64,000 nucleotides of DNA from Ridgeia piscesae (Eukaryota; Annelida; Polychaeta; Sabellida; Siboglinidae): positions 1 through 64,000 of the forward strand of contig JAODUO010001380.1 in the NCBI GenBank assembly GCA_025642075.2, given 5' to 3'. Under the pieces are notes generated by a model. That model made no database searches. It was not told where the DNA came from and was given only the letters and a program-made list of their open reading frames with translations. The stretch's first letter is position 1; every line of letters begins with the position of its first letter. A program made the translations under genes and the position numbers. Below are positions 49,803 to 60,300 of the stretch, piece after piece.

Positions 49803-51142
49803 GTACCAGGGTAGCGCTGCAAGCAGTTAGGGCATCGGTCAGCATGCCACCCACAAACTGCGGCCACCCCACCTCTGTCCTGCCTGCATACTGGACTCAC
49901 ATATGCCGCACATTTCATTCTGTTTTTGTTTATTTTGTGACCTCCGACCTCTTATGTTTCAGCTGTGTAAATGTGAATCAGAGTGAGGGTTAGGGAACAC
50001 CAGGGTCTGTTGTATGTGTATTCACATATACCGTAAATTCTCCATTTAAATCCCCACCTGTAATTAAAGCCTCACCCCAGCTTTTTACATAAACTCTGAC
50101 TTTTCTCGGCTGCACATAGACAAACAAAATCGCAAGTGAAGACATGCAGAATTTATGGAATATAATCACAATAAGAAGTTACTCTCCCTGTGAGCAGGAT
50201 ATACATGTCTCATTTGTACCATTTACTGTGTGACTAAACAGTGCTTGAATTAAGTTGTAATGAAAGAACAAGTTGTAGGACAATTGTTTTTTAAACACAG
50301 TATGAGCACCGCACAAAGACGAACATTTGAATTTCAACCCTTGTTGATATTGTTTTTATAAATTACAAGGCCCCCCATTCCCTACCCTCCAGTTGAAGGA
50401 TTGATTGATTTTGTGGCATTTGAATATATATACCGGTACTTCCTTCATCTTTCCTCTCAATCAAAGCCAACCTGAACTCTCCAACAGTGTTCATTTAGCA
50501 AAGTAAACACTATTTTCGAATGTCATATTTTTGTGCACATAGCTTGGCATTTAATCTGTGTAATTGTTTACCGAAAGAAAGACACTTGTTTTTGTTTTCC
50601 GTATATTTTGGCTGCATCTTGCAACCTTCAGTAGTGGACTGATTTTCATGTTGTGTCATGTAACCTGCATCATGTGGCCTGTAAAAAGACAAAAAGGAAA
50701 TGTTTACTGTGGAAAGTTTCAGGTTGGAAAATGTTTCCATTGACGATTCTGTTCATGCGAGACAGAATAGTTCCCGGGTCTTTATTTTAAAACTTTGATT
50801 GTCCTGGGGGAGCAAATCTTCGGTTGTTGACTCAACTCTCTCAGTTCATCACTATTTCAGTGATCTGAAATTTTATGTTGCTTGTTTAAAAAATTAATAT
50901 AAACAAAACTTGCAAAATTTAATTCAACTTAAAAGGTAGTGCATTTTGTGAATGTTGTAAGATGGAACTATACTTGTAAATACACACTGCTGCAGATTAG
51001 CCCCGGGAACTATACTTGTATATACACACTGCTGCAGATTAGCCCCACGGGGGAACTATACTTGTACATACACATTGCTGCAGATTAGCACGTGCTGGTT
51101 GCAGTTTGACAGGCACCTGGCACATTCACGTCTTTGTTGCAG
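49803..51142 (+). other. IFT46 intron between exons 2a and 2b
   Basis: Contains the three-copy repeat at 50963-51095 just before the exon 2b acceptor. The minus-strand open frame at 50510-50740 is unsupported. Confidence 0.6.
50963..51095. repeat. Three-copy repeat of about 45 bp next to the exon 2b acceptor
   Basis: Each copy contains GGAACTATACTTGTA and ACACTGCTGCAGATTAG. The pyrimidine-containing CTGCTGCAG could act as a weak acceptor. The array ends about 45 bp upstream of the true acceptor (51142). Confidence 0.85.
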
Positions 51143-51251
51143 GCCCGTGTTTACAATAACCAACCCTATGATGAGTCTTTAGACGTGGGTGACACAGAAG
51201 AGGTCGCTAGTTTATACACCCCCACCCCCCGGGTGCCCCGTCACACAGGAG
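51143..51251 (+). CDS. IFT46: IFT46 alternative exon 2b
   Basis: Exon of 109 nt, acceptor TTTGTTGCAG, donor GTAGAC, entered in phase 0 and left in phase 1. It encodes ARVYNNQPYDESLDVGDTEE and then VASLYTPTPRVPRHTG minus its last two bases. It shares the core with 2a and 2c, the V-A-S-L stretch with 2c, and T-P-(T/S)-P-R-V with 2a, so it is intermediate between them. The ten core codons differ from 2a only at synonymous positions (GAC/GAT, TCC/TCT, CTT/TTA, GAT/GAC, GTT/GTG), a sign of purifying selection on an old duplicate. Confidence 0.88.
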
Positions 51252-52083
51252 GTAGACCGTCATCAATAGTTTCCACCATCCTCTCGCTTCTCTGGGAATT
51301 TGGGTTTTCATACATGATGCAATCACCCTGTAGTGTTTTTGTCTAGACTTGACTTACATCACTTTGTGTCAAACTGCTGATTTATATTCTTATCAGGTGG
51401 TATGGGTTAATAGTTTAAGGTGGTATAAGTATTTATTTAGTGTCAGGTCAGATGGGGTACTAACAATAACATCAGGTGACATAAGGTATTAGTGTCTGGT
51501 GGTATGGGTTATTGGTGTTAGGTGGTATATGGTATTTATCTAGTGTCAATTGGTATGAGACCTGTACTGGCACCAAGCGGTATGGACTCACATTGGTTGT
51601 TTCAGTCAGCCATAGTGTAGAGCCTGCAGTAGTGTTACTGTTACTCACATCGTATGAACTTGTCTACGATGTGAGCACTATTTGGATAGTACAGCTATCC
51701 ACCTGTACACATACTTGTCCAGGTACTAACACTATACTTACGGAATCCCATTTGTTCTGGTGACTGACCAGTTTTTGTTCCACACATCCTGTGGTGTCAT
51801 TTTTCCGAGACATGTATCTCTAACTTTGACTGACGAACACATCTGTGACATGATTGGCTATTCCAGCCACACAGGTAAGCAGGTACGACATCGTGAGTAA
51901 CCATGATTGTTTACCATATCAACACGTGAACTCGGAAGACACGACCACCAGACGAAGATGTCCTGATCCGTTCAGCGGTCTGTTACACCGCGTCATTGCC
52001 AACTCTTCCCTCTTGACACTCAAGCTTGTCTTGTGTTGTGAGACACACTGGGGGCATGTTGGTTACTCGGCGTGTCGTTGCAG
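51252..52083 (+). other. IFT46 intron between exons 2b and 2c
   Basis: Contains degenerate GGTGGTATGGGTTA-like words (51400-51580). Nothing else recognised. Confidence 0.6.
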
Positions 52084-52225
52084 GCAACCAAGGTGTACCA
52101 TAACCAGCCATACGACGAGTCGCTAGACGTACCTGACTCAGAGGACGTGGCAAGTCTGTCTGCCTCGAGCCCTCCGCCGGATGCTGTTGTGTCTGCCCGG
52201 CCTGCGGACGCACGCAAGGCTGCAG
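52084..52225 (+). CDS. IFT46: IFT46 alternative exon 2c
   Basis: Exon of 142 nt, acceptor TCGTTGCAG, donor GTAGTG, entered in phase 0 and left in phase 1. It encodes ATKVYHNQPYDESLDVPDSE, then DVASLSASSPPPDAVVSARP and ADARKAA. It is the longest version, with an Ala/Pro-rich tail. The core codons differ from 2a at seven third positions, all synonymous. Joined to exon 3, the phase-1 G makes Asp (G+AC), as with 2a and 2b. Confidence 0.88.
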
Positions 52226-52747
52226 GTAGTGGTCACTTAGACATACTGGACACTCAGGGTCAAATAGGTTTCTTTGTGTCAGATATATCGCATTGCAAAA
52301 TGCAGATACATATTTTTTAAATGTCAATAAGACTTAAAATTGAAGAAAAAAATAGGCATAAAATATATACCCAGTAAATATATATAAAATAAAAAATATG
52401 ATTTCTCCATCGGCTGTGCATTTCATAATGTACAATGGCAATATGGAATATGTTGTTCACTGCTCCAAGATATGGTTATGTTGTAAGAAATTTACATCCC
52501 TTGGAGCAAATCTTTGTGAAACATAACGTTTCGACCCATCAGCTCTAGGTCTTGGTCACGAAACCTGAGCCCACACACATGACACCAGTATGTGACCAAA
52601 ACCTGTAGCTGATGTGTCATAATGTCGCATGTTTCACAAAGATGCTGCAGAGTAAATTTATTTCTTACAACATTATGTTCAATTGAATGTAGGAATTAAG
52701 TCTTTTGTGTAATTTTATTTGCAAATCAGTTGTTTCTAGTGGTAAAT

Positions 52748-53287
52748 ATGCAATGGTGACAGCAGACATAATTTTATATGCAATGGTGACAGCAGACATA
52801 ATTTTATATGCAATGGTGACAGCAGACATAATTTTATATGCAATGGTGACAGCAGACATAATTTTATATGCAATGGTGACAGCAGACATAATTTTATATG
52901 CAATGGTGACAGCAGACATAATTTTATATGCAATGGTGACAGCAGACATAATTTTATATGCAATGGTGACAGCAGACATAATTTTATATGCAATGGTGAC
53001 AGCAGACATAATTTTATATGCAATGGTGACAGCAGACATAATTTTATATGCAATGGTGACAGCAGACATAATTTTATATGCAATGGTGACAGCAGACATA
53101 ATTTTATATGCAATGGTGACAGCAGACATAATTTTATATGCAATGGTGACAGCAGACATAATTTTATATGCAATGATGACAGCAGACATAATTTTATATG
53201 CAATGGTGACAGCAGACATAATTTTATGTGCAATGGTGACAGCAGACATAATTTTATATGCAATGGTGACAGCAGATGTAACTTTAA
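52748..53287. repeat. 30-bp minisatellite, 18 nearly identical copies
   Basis: Copies of ATGCAATGGTGACAGCAGAC plus ATAATTTTAT. Only a few point changes are seen (for example GATGAC at about 53175 and GTGCAATG at 53228), so the array is very homogeneous and young. The period is a multiple of three; the resulting open frames on both strands (AMVTADIILY, KIMSAVTIAY, LCLLSPLHIK repeats) are by-products. Confidence 0.97.
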
Positions 53288-54479
53288 AGGAAGTCTGTAG
53301 TCAGTGTTTAGGTTGCAATTCACTGTTCTGTTTTCTAATTAAGTGCCATCTCAAAGCATTGAGGTTTGTTACTTAAACATTTATTTGGGTTTATGAGGAG
53401 GTTACCAGGTAGTTGAAGTTTTGTTCAGCCTAATTTATCAATGCTTTTTTATTTTCCAATCATATTTGATAAGACTACTGGCTTTGGCCACATAAAAGCA
53501 GTTTTGTGTTATGTCATTAATATGAGATGGTGAACGATATTTAGGTGTCTATGATAAATCTTTTACAGTGATGTTGAGTCTTCATCCATTAGATATGTGC
53601 ACTTTGGACCATGATAAATTGCACAGTTGGGATCAGCAGAGTTAAATGTGATTTGTTTTGTTTAATCAATGTAACAGTATCAAACATTAAAGTTTTGTGA
53701 TGGCACCTGATCAACTACACGTTAAACATACTTACGTATTTGTTGTTACAAAATTTGTACTTACAATTTGTACTTACCCTGATTTATATTTGAGTGTGAC
53801 ATCTGCAGATCTCACCAGACAGGCTGGGCTCACACTAACTATTAACCAACCATTTAACATATTATGAATTAGACCAAGCGGGGCAATTATAAGTTGGCAA
53901 AAACGAGCAATTGCTTTGCTAATTGACTACCGGGTATACAAAAATCTGACAGAGTGAGTCCAGGCAGATAGTTTGTTATTAGACCACCAGATGTCAGTGT
54001 GGTTCAACAAACGTTCTGAAGATGCACATGGAGCAGTCAAGATGGTTAATTACCTTTGTGTATAGTGTGCATAAGTAAATTGTGTTCAGTGTGTACCCAG
54101 TGTGTACAAGTGCGTGCATGCATGCATGTTTGACTTGAGACATACAGTTATGTCTAATTCATACATGTGTTTCATTTACAAGCACTGTTGTTTGAGAAAT
54201 AATACTGTCTTGTTAAAGGTGAATGGAACCAGTTTTAACAAAACATACTTATTATGGTTGTGACTAACCTAGATAATTAATTCTTTTTTTAAATCTGCTT
54301 TTTAAAGCCTAACAAGAGACTTCAAAATTTACTTTTGGCCCAAGTTTCTATACATTCCAACCTCGTATAGCAACATTTTGCTAGCTCTTGTAGTGTCTAT
54401 GCAGTCAGAATTATCACTGTGAGGTCAGTTGACAATGCTCTGTGACTTCTATGACTGACCTGAAGAAGTTACAATATTG

Positions 54480-54546
54480 CAACATTATCATTTCACCCAT
54501 GCCAAAGTCATTTTATTTACAATAAACTATGAATAAAATACTACAT

Positions 54547-54602
<56 letters not shown>

Positions 54603-54678
54603 GTAGTATTTTATAATCATAGTTTATTGTAAATAAAATGACTTTGGCATGGGATAGAATATTATGTTGTAATATATA

Positions 54679-54731
<53 letters not shown>

Positions 54732-54802
54732 TATATTTATTATCATAGTTTATTGTAAATAAAATGACTTTGGCATGGGTGAAATGATAATGTTGCAATA
54801 TT

Positions 54803-54845
<43 letters not shown>
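54480..54845. repeat. AT-rich palindrome with TA-repeat centres
   Basis: A segment with CCATGCCAAAGTCATTTTAT and TTACAATAAACTATGA (about 54496-54535) is followed by a long TA run, then its inverted copy (about 54605-54650), a second TA run, and a third copy in the same orientation as the second (about 54738-54795), then a third TA run. Copies one and two can form a long hairpin. Confidence 0.85.
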
Positions 54846-54848
<3 letters not shown>

Positions 54849-56500
54849 TTTTTGTTGAACAATGTCATGCTATTTTTATATGGGTTCCATTTACCTTTAA
54901 ATATGTTATTGTTTTGACTTATTAACATAACCATGTTATGTGACTGGTTTGTTGACATGTATTGTTTTAGTTTAAAGGAATTGAACTTGTACAATGGTTT
55001 TCATTGGTTAACTCATATAGAACTAGTTGACAGTTTTGCATAATATTTTGCCAAATACCCTATTTCTTGATTTCATATTTAATTTCGAAGACAATAAAAT
55101 GATAAACAGATTAATCAGCTAAGTAAGATTCTAACTCAGCAATGAATTGTGTTTTAATGGAAAAGTATATTAGTGTGAACAATCAGAAAATGGTCAACCA
55201 GTAAAAATCATGGTACATTCCCTGTTATTTACTCAACTTGTGTGACATGACTTGTTTTTCTCTGCGGAGTGAAGGTTTCGATAAATTAAAACATGGTTTA
55301 AATATATTTTCAAAAAATTGAACTGCTGTGGAGTTATGTATTATTTTTTAGTAGTGTGTATTTAAATATTTTTATTTTACATATTCTCATGGAAACTAGC
55401 TGTACATTTTGTCACATTTTGACCTCTCCCGGTGTGTACCAACAATGTGCCATGTCACACAGTGATAAATACCGTTTGATTCACCAGCTGTTTTCTTGTT
55501 ACTGGGCAGCTATATATATCATGGTTTTGGTTTGTACTTGCCATGTACCAGTGCAGCTGTGTCTGCTTAATAAAAGGCAGTTATTTATGTTGACTTTCTG
55601 TGAAATCATAACCATTTGTTATGTTGCTGCCATGCTCCAATTCACAATTCAGCAAAGGTCGAGCTAAATGTTGAACTGTTGAATGAAGGAGTAATTGCTC
55701 ACTGAAGGTGTTTGTAAAACGGTACATTGAATAATTATGCAAACCAATATTGTAATGTCTGTTTTGTGGTGTTTGTGACATACTAAACATTCTGATGTGT
55801 TTAAAAAGGTTGTGTCTGTCTGCTTGGAAAGCCAGTAAACTTTGGGGATTGACCAGTTTATAAAAAAGCCCATACATTTGTGTGTATTTGTTAATATGGG
55901 AACTTATTACAGGTGTAAAATAGTACAAGATTGATGTTCAACATTCCCTTACTTTAAGCTTTGTTTTCCATCAAAATTGGCCACGTATGTCAGGATTAAT
56001 ATAGAAATAGGTTATCAGTGTTGGGATTAAAGGCAGCAGTCAGTATTGACATAATCCAGTAGATTGGTTTCTAGCTTCCTCTCCATCTTTCACCTGTCCC
56101 ACCAACTTGACTCTGTTTTCATTTTATTTATACAACCTTGTTTCGTTTTCACTTTGTATCACTTTGCAAGTGCATGTGGATTGCACTGAAGAACACTGCA
56201 ACCCAGATAAACTAATTTAAGTTGCACACTAATTATCACCATTCTGCCTTGTATATGTATGATGTCAGTTTAAAATATGTTGCTAAATCTTATTTAGTTT
56301 ACATATGTAATTGCAGTGTATCATGTAATCTTCACATGAAATCTTCTTACATCTGTATCTGTTTATTAATTTAAATTTTACTTGACATGGATGTAATAAA
56401 AACAATTGTAGCCAATCTTACCTATTAAACATGTTATGCGTATTTAAAATAGAAACATAATTTTGAGTGCAATTTTTAAATAATGCTTTTTGACTGACAG

Positions 56501-56700
56501 ACCCGAGGCGGAGCCGAGGCAATACTCCCCCCGACTCAAGAATGTCCAACCAATCGGATGATGAGTTTGAGACAGGAGATGCTGGGGGTCCCAGTGGTGG
56601 GGGTGGTCCTGGGGAAATGAGCGCCCCAGGAGGGGTCAGTGGCCCCAGAGGACTGGGCGCCCCAGCAGGGTTAGATGGTGGACAGATACCCCCAGGCAAG
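56501..56700 (+). CDS. IFT46: IFT46 exon 3
   Basis: Exon of 200 nt, acceptor TGACTGACAG, donor GTAAGG. Entered in phase 1 (AC completes Asp), left in phase 0. It encodes PRRSRGNTPPDSRMSNQSDD, EFETGDAGGPSGGGG and a Gly/Pro-rich stretch ending ...GQIPPGK. The phase fits each of the three exon 2 versions and does not fit exon 1 directly. The region is low-complexity and probably disordered. The internal Met (M-S-N-Q-S) could start a shorter product similar to the vertebrate protein, which lacks the NQPYDE part. Confidence 0.85.
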
Positions 56701-57253
56701 GTAAGGCAAATATGGTCCACTTTGGCTGTAGTGTGTCAGTTTAGAAAAAATATTTGGTTGGTTACATTTTTTTATTGAGATCAGTTGTTAACAATGGGTA
56801 TGCCTGCTTGGGTTCATTTAAAAACTTGATGTAAAATACAAGGACCAATCGTTTTCTTGTGTTAATTCGTCAGGTCTGCAGTTGGTCAGTATTTTTGGCA
56901 ACTGGTAAAACAGTGCTGTCAACACTCCACTTTTTTAATGCATTGCACATACATAGATGTCAGAATTGTGTATTATTACCTATATATATGTCCATGTTAT
57001 CAATGGGTGTTTTGTCTTTTTGAAATTGTAATGTGCAAAGACAAATATGACTGCCATGGTACTTTAATGTGCCTGTAGCCTATGACATAGCCGCAGAGTT
57101 ACTAACTATTATTTTGCTTATATATAATAATAAATTACATGGAACTCCCCTGCTAGCACATGGGCATGATTTTATAAATACAGCTGACCTGGTTAAAGAC
57201 TTCCAATGAGGTTTAACCTGTGATTTAGCAATTTGTGTATTTCTCAACTCTAG
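56701..57253 (+). other. IFT46 intron 3
   Basis: 553 bp, AT-rich, ends in CAACTCTAG. Nothing else recognised. Confidence 0.7.
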
Positions 57254-57378
57254 AAACATCCGAGTCAACCCACAAAGTTATATGCAAATGATGATGAAGA
57301 TGAAGATGCATCAGATTCCTCAGATGAAGATGATGAAGATGATGATGACGATGATGATAACGCCCAAACTGTTGAAGG
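57254..57378 (+). CDS. IFT46: IFT46 exon 4, acidic stretch
   Basis: Exon of 125 nt, phase 0 in, phase 2 out, acceptor CAACTCTAG, donor GTAAGT. It encodes KHPSQPTKLYANDDEDEDAS, then a run of Asp, Glu and Ser, and ends DNAQTVEG with the Gly codon split. Vertebrate IFT46 has a comparable acidic run followed by LEG-AYDPADYEHLP, so the boundary is at the expected place. The last bases, CTGTTGAAGG, and the following donor are the founding unit of the 47-bp array that fills the next intron. Confidence 0.9.
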
Positions 57379-60300
57379 GTAAGTGAGTGTCGAGGTGGAG
57401 TGCTGTTGTTGTCTACTGTTGGAGGGTAAGTGAGTGTCGAGGTGGAGTGCTGTTGTTGTCTACTGTTGGAGGGTAAGTGAGTGTCGAGGTGGAGTGCTGT
57501 TGTTTGCTGTTGGAGGGTGAGTGTTGAGGTGGAGTGCTGTTGGAGGGTGAGTGTTGAGGTGGAGTGCTGTTGGAGGGTGAGTGTTGAGGTGGAGTGCTTT
57601 TTTGTCTGCTGTTGGAGGATAAGTGAGTGTCGAGGTGGAGTGCTTTTGTTGTCTGCTGTTGGAGGATAAGTGAGTGTCGAGGTGGAGTCTGTTGGAGGGT
57701 GAGTGTCGAGGTGGAGTGTTGTTGTTGTCGGCTGTTGGAGGGTAAGTGAGTGTCGAGGTGGAGTGTTGTTGTTGTCTGCTGTTGGAGGGTAAGTGAGTGT
57801 CGAGGTGGAGTCTGTTGGAGGGTGAGTGTCGAGGTGGAGTGTTGTTGTTGTCGGCTGTTGGAGGGTAAGTGAGTGTCGAGGTGGAGTGTTGTTGTTATCT
57901 GCTGTTGGAGGATAAGTGAGTGTCGAGGTGGAGTCTGTTGGAGGGTGAGTGTCGAGGTGGAGTGTTGTTGTTGTCGGCTGTTGGAGGGTAAGTGAGTGTC
58001 GAGGTGGAGTGTTGTTGTTGTCTGCTGTTGGAGGGTAAGTGAGTGTCGAGGTGGAGTGCTGTTGTTGTCTGCTGTTGGAGGGTGAATGAGTGTTGAGGTG
58101 GAGTGCTGTTGTTGTCTGCTGTTGGAGGATAAGTGAGTGTCGAGGTGGAGTGCTGTTGTTATCTGCTGTTGGAGGATAAGTGAGTGTCGAGGTGGAGTGC
58201 TGTTGTTGTCTGCTGTTGGAGGGTGAATGAGTGTTGAGGTGGAGTGCTGTTGTTGTCTGCTGTTGGAGGATAAGTGAGTGTCGAGGTGGAGTGCTGTTGT
58301 TGTCGGCTGTTGGAGGGTGAATGAGTGTTGAGGTGGAGTGCTGTTGTTGTCTGCTGTTGGAGGGTGAATGAGTGTTGAGGTGGAGTGCTGTTGTTGTCTG
58401 CTGTTGGAGGATAAGTGAGTGTCGAGGTGGAGTGCTGTTGTTGTCGGCTGTTGGAGGATAAGTGAGTGTCAAGGTGGAGTGCTGTTGTTATCTGCTGTTG
58501 GAGGATAAGTGAGTGTCGAGGTGGAGTGCTGTTGTTATCTGCTGTTGGAGGGTAAGTGAGTGTCGAGGTGGAGTGCTGTTGTTATCTGCTGTTGGAGGGT
58601 AAGTGAATGTCAAGGTGGAGTGCTGTTGTTGTCTCCTGTTGGAGGGTAAGTGAGTGTTGAAGTGGAGTGCTGTTGTTGTCTGCTGTTGGAGGATAAGTGA
58701 GTGTTGAGGTGGAGTGCTGTTGGAGGGTGAGTGTCGAGGTGGAGTGCTGTTGTCTGCTGTTGGAGGGTAAGTGAGTGTCAAGGTGGAGTGCTGTTGTTGT
58801 CGGCTGTTGGAGGGTAAGTGAGTGTCGAGGTGGAGTGCTGTTGTTGTCGGCTGTTGGAGGGTAAGTGAGTGTCGAGGTGGAGTGCTGTTGTTGTCTGCTG
58901 TTGGAGGGTAAGTGAGTGTCGAGGTGGAGTGTTGTTGTTGTCTGCTGTTGGAGGATAAGTGAGTGTCGAGGTGGAGTGCTGTTGTTGTCTGCTGTTGGAG
59001 GGTAAGTGAGTGTCGAGGTGGAGTGCTGTTGTTGTCTGCTGTTGGAGGTAAGTGAGTGTCGAGGTGGAGTGCTGTTGTTGTCTGCTGTTGGAGGATAAGT
59101 GAGTGTCGAGGTGGAGTGCTGTTGTTGTCTGCTGTTGGAGGATAAGTGAGTGTCGAGGTGGAGTGCTGTTGTTGTCTGCTGTTGGAGGATAAGTGAGTGT
59201 CGAGGTGGAGTGCTGTTGTTGTCTGCTGTTGGAGGATAAGTGAGTGTCGAGGTGGAGTGCTGTTGTTGTCTGCTGTTGGAGGGTAAGTGAGTGTCGAGGT
59301 GGAGTGCTGTTGTTGTCGGCTGTTGGAGGGTAAGTGAGTGTCGAGGTGGAGTGCTGTTGTTGTCTGCTGTTGGAGGGTAAGTGAGTGTCAAGGTGGAGTG
59401 CTGTTGGAGGGTGAGTGTCGAGGTGGAGGGTGAGTGTCGAGGTGGAGTGCTGTTGTTGTCTGCTGTTGGAGGGTAAGTGGGTGTCAAGGTGGAGTGCTGT
59501 TGTTGTCGGCTGTTGAAGGGTAAGTGAGTGTCGAGGTGGAGTGCTGTTGTTGTCTGCTGTTGGAGGGTGAATGAGTGTTGAGGTGGAGTGCTGTTGTTGT
59601 CTGCTGTTGGAGGGTGAATGAGTGTTGAGGTGGAGTGCTGTTGTTGTCTGCTGTTGAAGGGTGAGTGAGTGTCGAGGTGGAGTGCTGTTGTTGTCTGCTG
59701 TTGGAGGGTAAGTGAGTGTTGAGGTGGAGTGCTGTTGTTGTCTGCTATTGATTGGAGGGTGAATGGGTGTTGAGGTGGAGTGCTGTTGTTGTCTGCTGTT
59801 GAAGGGTAAGTGAGTGTCGAGGTGGAGTGCTGTTGTTGTCTGCTGTTGGAGGGTGAATGAGTGTTGAGGTGGAGTGCTGTTGTTGTCTGCTGTTGGAGGG
59901 TAAGTGAGTGTCGAGGTGGAGTGCTGTTGTTGTCTGCTGTTGGAGGGTAAGTGAGTGTCGAGGTGGAGTGCTGTTGTTGTCTGCTGTTGGAGGGTAAGTG
60001 AGTGTCGAGGTGGAGTGCTGTTGTTGTCTGCTGTTGGAGGGTAAGTGAGTGTCGAGGTGGAGTGCTGTTGTTGTCTGCTGTTGGAGGGTGAATGGGTGTT
60101 GAGGTGGAGTGCTGTTGTTGTCTGCTGTTGGAGGGTGAATGTGTTGTTGTCGGTGGATGTGGGTGTGTGTTGTCTGCTGTTGAAGGGTAAGTGAGTGTCG
60201 AGGTGGAGTGCTGTTGTTGTCTGCTGTTGGAGGGTAAGTGAGTGTTGAGGTGGAGTGCTGTTGTTGTCTGCTGTTGGAGGGTAAGTGAGTGTCGAGGTGG

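Larger units (their letters stand above)
52226..56500 (+). other. IFT46 intron between exon 2c and exon 3
   Basis: Contains the 30-bp array (52748-53287) and the AT-rich palindromic block (54480-54845). Open frames at 55356-55667 and 55581-55928 are unsupported. Confidence 0.6.

Noticed and set aside
52665..53376. Repeat proteins of about 195-223 codons (AMVTADIILY and others)
   Set aside because: By-product of the 30-bp array in an IFT46 intron, open on both strands.
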